NCBI GenBank assembly: GCA_002890675.1
Contig: PEFW01000032.1
Coordinates: forward strand, 1 to 34,798
Reading direction: 5' to 3'
DNA: 34,798 bases
DNA from: Candidatus Methylaffinis lahnbergensis
GTDB taxonomy: Bacteria > Pseudomonadota > Alphaproteobacteria > Rhizobiales > Beijerinckiaceae
In this document: piece after piece, positions 33,520-34,798 of the stretch
Layout of the letters: each line of letters starts with the position of its first letter
Numbering within the stretch: the first letter of the stretch is position 1
Program-made: the position numbers and the translations under genes
The notes under the pieces: model-generated
What the model saw: the letters and a program-made list of their open reading frames with translations, nothing else
The model's database searches: none
Told to the model about the DNA's origin: nothing

Positions 33520-34488
33520 TCAACCCGACGCGGTCGGGTTTCGGCCGAACAAGCCTGGATCGTCCAAAAGCTGGTCGCCGCGCCTGATTTCGGCGTTGTG
33601 ATTCAGCTTGTAGGGGAAACCGCCATCCCGCGCATATACCTGACGCATACAGCGCAAGAAAATGCTGCCATTGATCTGCGCGACGTGCGACACGTCGGTA
33701 TCGCGTTCCTCGTCCCGCATCTCGAAAGCGCCAATCATCGCCAGCTCGTGCGAGATGGGAAAAAGTAACTGCGTTTTGGCCAGGGCAAGGCCGGGCGGGG
33801 AAAATCGGCGGCGCTCTTCGGGATTGGCCCACATCAAACACATGGGATGATCGGACGTAACGAAAGAGGAACCCGGCGGCGCGCGAAACATCATCCATTT
33901 GCGCTCTGCGATAAGAGGCATGACTTTCTCGAACGTGGGCAATTCGGCCCGCAAATGCTCCATCGTCGGGGTTTCGATTTCGTATTCCCCGCGTTCGACA
34001 GATTCGCGTATCCGGTCGTAGTCTTCATCCGCATCGCGGACGAGGAAGCCGTCTTTCTTCGCGGCCCGGATTTGCGCCGCCCAACGCTCGGGCGTTGAAG
34101 TCGCCAGGTCCATAATCATCTTTGCGGTCTGCGCCCGCATGTCGCTGAAATTCTCGCGCAAACGCGGATTCTTGGTCGCCATCAAGGTAATCAGCTCGAA
34201 AACTAAAGCCCGGTCGTTGTCGTTGGCAATCGACCGCGCGGCGACAATGCGCTTAAGCGCCTCGTCTAACCTGGTTTCAAATTCAGAGAATGCGTTTTCA
34301 AGCGCGTCCGGCGCTAAGCCCTCGATGTCGATGGTGTGAAAATCCCTTTCGGCGGCGACATTGGCCGGGGCTGTTTCAAAAGTGCGCCGGGTTCCCAAGT
34401 CCACAACGAACAGTTTCGGCTTTTCGCGGTCGGCGACAAAGCCCTTGAGGTAACATTGCGGGACGTAATGATGCTTTCGGGCGGTCAC
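33520..34488 (-). CDS. DUF4238 family protein
   Basis: The 322-residue product starts VTARKHHYVPQCYLKGF, the HHYVPxxYLxxF signature of the DUF4238 family, and continues with ERDFHTID, a Glu/Asp-rich helical middle, SSFVTSDHPMCLM and the FPISHELAM segment, all typical of the family. The function is unknown; members often lie in variable genome regions. I chose the GTG at 34488 because the family motif starts right there and GAGG is upstream; the 28 preceding open codons are not family-like. Placed between phage-derived small genes and an IS fragment, it is probably accessory DNA. Confidence 0.82.
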   Translation of the reverse strand: MTARKHHYVPQCYLKGFVADREKPKLFVVDLGTRRTFETAPANVAAERDFHTIDIEGLAPDALENAFSEFETRLDEALKRIVAARSIANDNDRALVFELITLMATKNPRLRENFSDMRAQTAKMIMDLATSTPERWAAQIRAAKKDGFLVRDADEDYDRIRESVERGEYEIETPTMEHLRAELPTFEKVMPLIAERKWMMFRAPPGSSFVTSDHPMCLMWANPEERRRFSPPGLALAKTQLLFPISHELAMIGAFEMRDEERDTDVSHVAQINGSIFLRCMRQVYARDGGFPYKLNHNAEIRRGDQLLDDPGLFGRNPTASG

Positions 34489-34608
34489 GGAGACAGCCTC
34501 GAAGCGAGCTGGCTGGTGAGGTCTTCGCGACACGCATCGGTGTTTGCGAGTCGGGAATCTGCTCCAAGACACGCTTTAAGCACCTTGTTTGCAAAAATTT
34601 CGCAGTAA

Positions 34609-34798
34609 GTCTTTGATTTCTTTGAGTTTGTTTTGGTCCAGAGCAGGAGGAACAAGCGTGCCGCGCTGAACCTCATGCGCAAGCTGCTGAAGAAGTATGG
34701 ATTTGTCCCAGACAAGCTGGTCACGGACGATCTGAGGTCTTATGCTGCCGCTGCCAGTGATCTTGGAATCACAAGACGACATGAGCGTGGTCGATGGC
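34609..34798 (+). mobile_element. IS6-family transposase fragment, cut by window edge
   Basis: From the stop at 34606-34608 to the window end an open frame reads FVLVQSRRNKRAAL, then LMRKLLKKYGFVP, VTDDLRSYAAAASDLG and RRHERGRW. This is the DDE core of IS6/IS240-type transposases around the second catalytic Asp. There is no start in this piece and the frame is closed just upstream by TAA, so the 5' half is missing. The 3' half lies beyond the window. It may be a decayed IS or a transposase truncated by insertion or deletion next to the DUF4238 gene. Confidence 0.85.

Noticed and set aside
33520..34488. DUF4238 protein as a proven phage-defence gene
   Set aside because: The accessory context is suggestive, but I know of no established function for the family and no partner defence gene is present.
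1..34798. tRNA, rRNA or riboswitch genes
   Set aside because: No cloverleaf, rRNA segment or recognisable SAM/SAH or cobalamin riboswitch was noticed, including upstream of the methionine operon; a covariance-model search would be needed to exclude them firmly.

Overview
The window reads as chromosomal DNA of an alphaproteobacterium, most likely of the order Hyphomicrobiales and perhaps near Beijerinckiaceae or Methylocystaceae. This is inferred from moderately high GC, the family make-up (HpnK-type deacetylase, HicB-like antitoxin, a two-frame-tight arsR/metF/metH operon, a rhizobial-type lysozyme-like muralytic protein) and from codon use. No rRNA, tRNA or CRISPR array was seen.

Left part (1-8 kb): a ChbG/HpnK-type deacetylase is divergent from a bactoprenol-type GT2 glycosyltransferase, which is followed by murJ. 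Next comes an island of cell-wall genes with a phage flavour: an M15-like peptidase relative, a secreted LprI-like protein, and a 513-residue lysozyme-like protein with a peptidoglycan-binding domain, two 57-residue repeats and a hydrophobic tail. Centre-left (8-13.5 kb): an M20 dipeptidase, a GlcD-type FAD oxidoreductase, a secreted glycine-rich protein, a tautomerase, and a hicB antitoxin gene broken by two single-base insertions.

Centre (13.4-22.2 kb): a truncated nucleotidyltransferase-like gene lies behind a seven-blade YVTN beta-propeller gene. The complete dTDP-L-rhamnose operon rfbC-rfbB-rfbD-rfbA follows on the same strand. Then come yceI, a cytochrome b561 gene destroyed by an internal inversion, a Tat-exported ferritin-like protein, and two decayed copies of a small secreted-protein gene lying in a 328-bp tandem duplication with conserved hairpins.

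Right part (22.3-34.8 kb): an OmpR/HisKA two-component pair converges on the methionine/SAM-cycle operon (ArsR-methyltransferase fusion regulator, metF, metH), with a shared bidirectional terminator. After a PsiF-like small protein, the last 4 kb are accessory DNA. They hold a chimeric gene joining an HTH segment, the exonuclease part of a phage DNA polymerase and an unrelated membrane-like tail; an AT-rich gap; a near-perfect 31-nt palindrome; a translationally coupled trio of small unknown genes; a DUF4238 gene; and an IS6-family transposase fragment cut by the window edge.

The conserved operons are intact, while the stretches between them carry a striking number of decayed or rearranged genes. 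I did not find one clear new multi-gene system. The strongest unusual objects are the phage-polymerase chimera with its neighbouring coupled small genes, the inverted cytochrome b561 gene, and the tandemly duplicated decayed gene with its hairpins.
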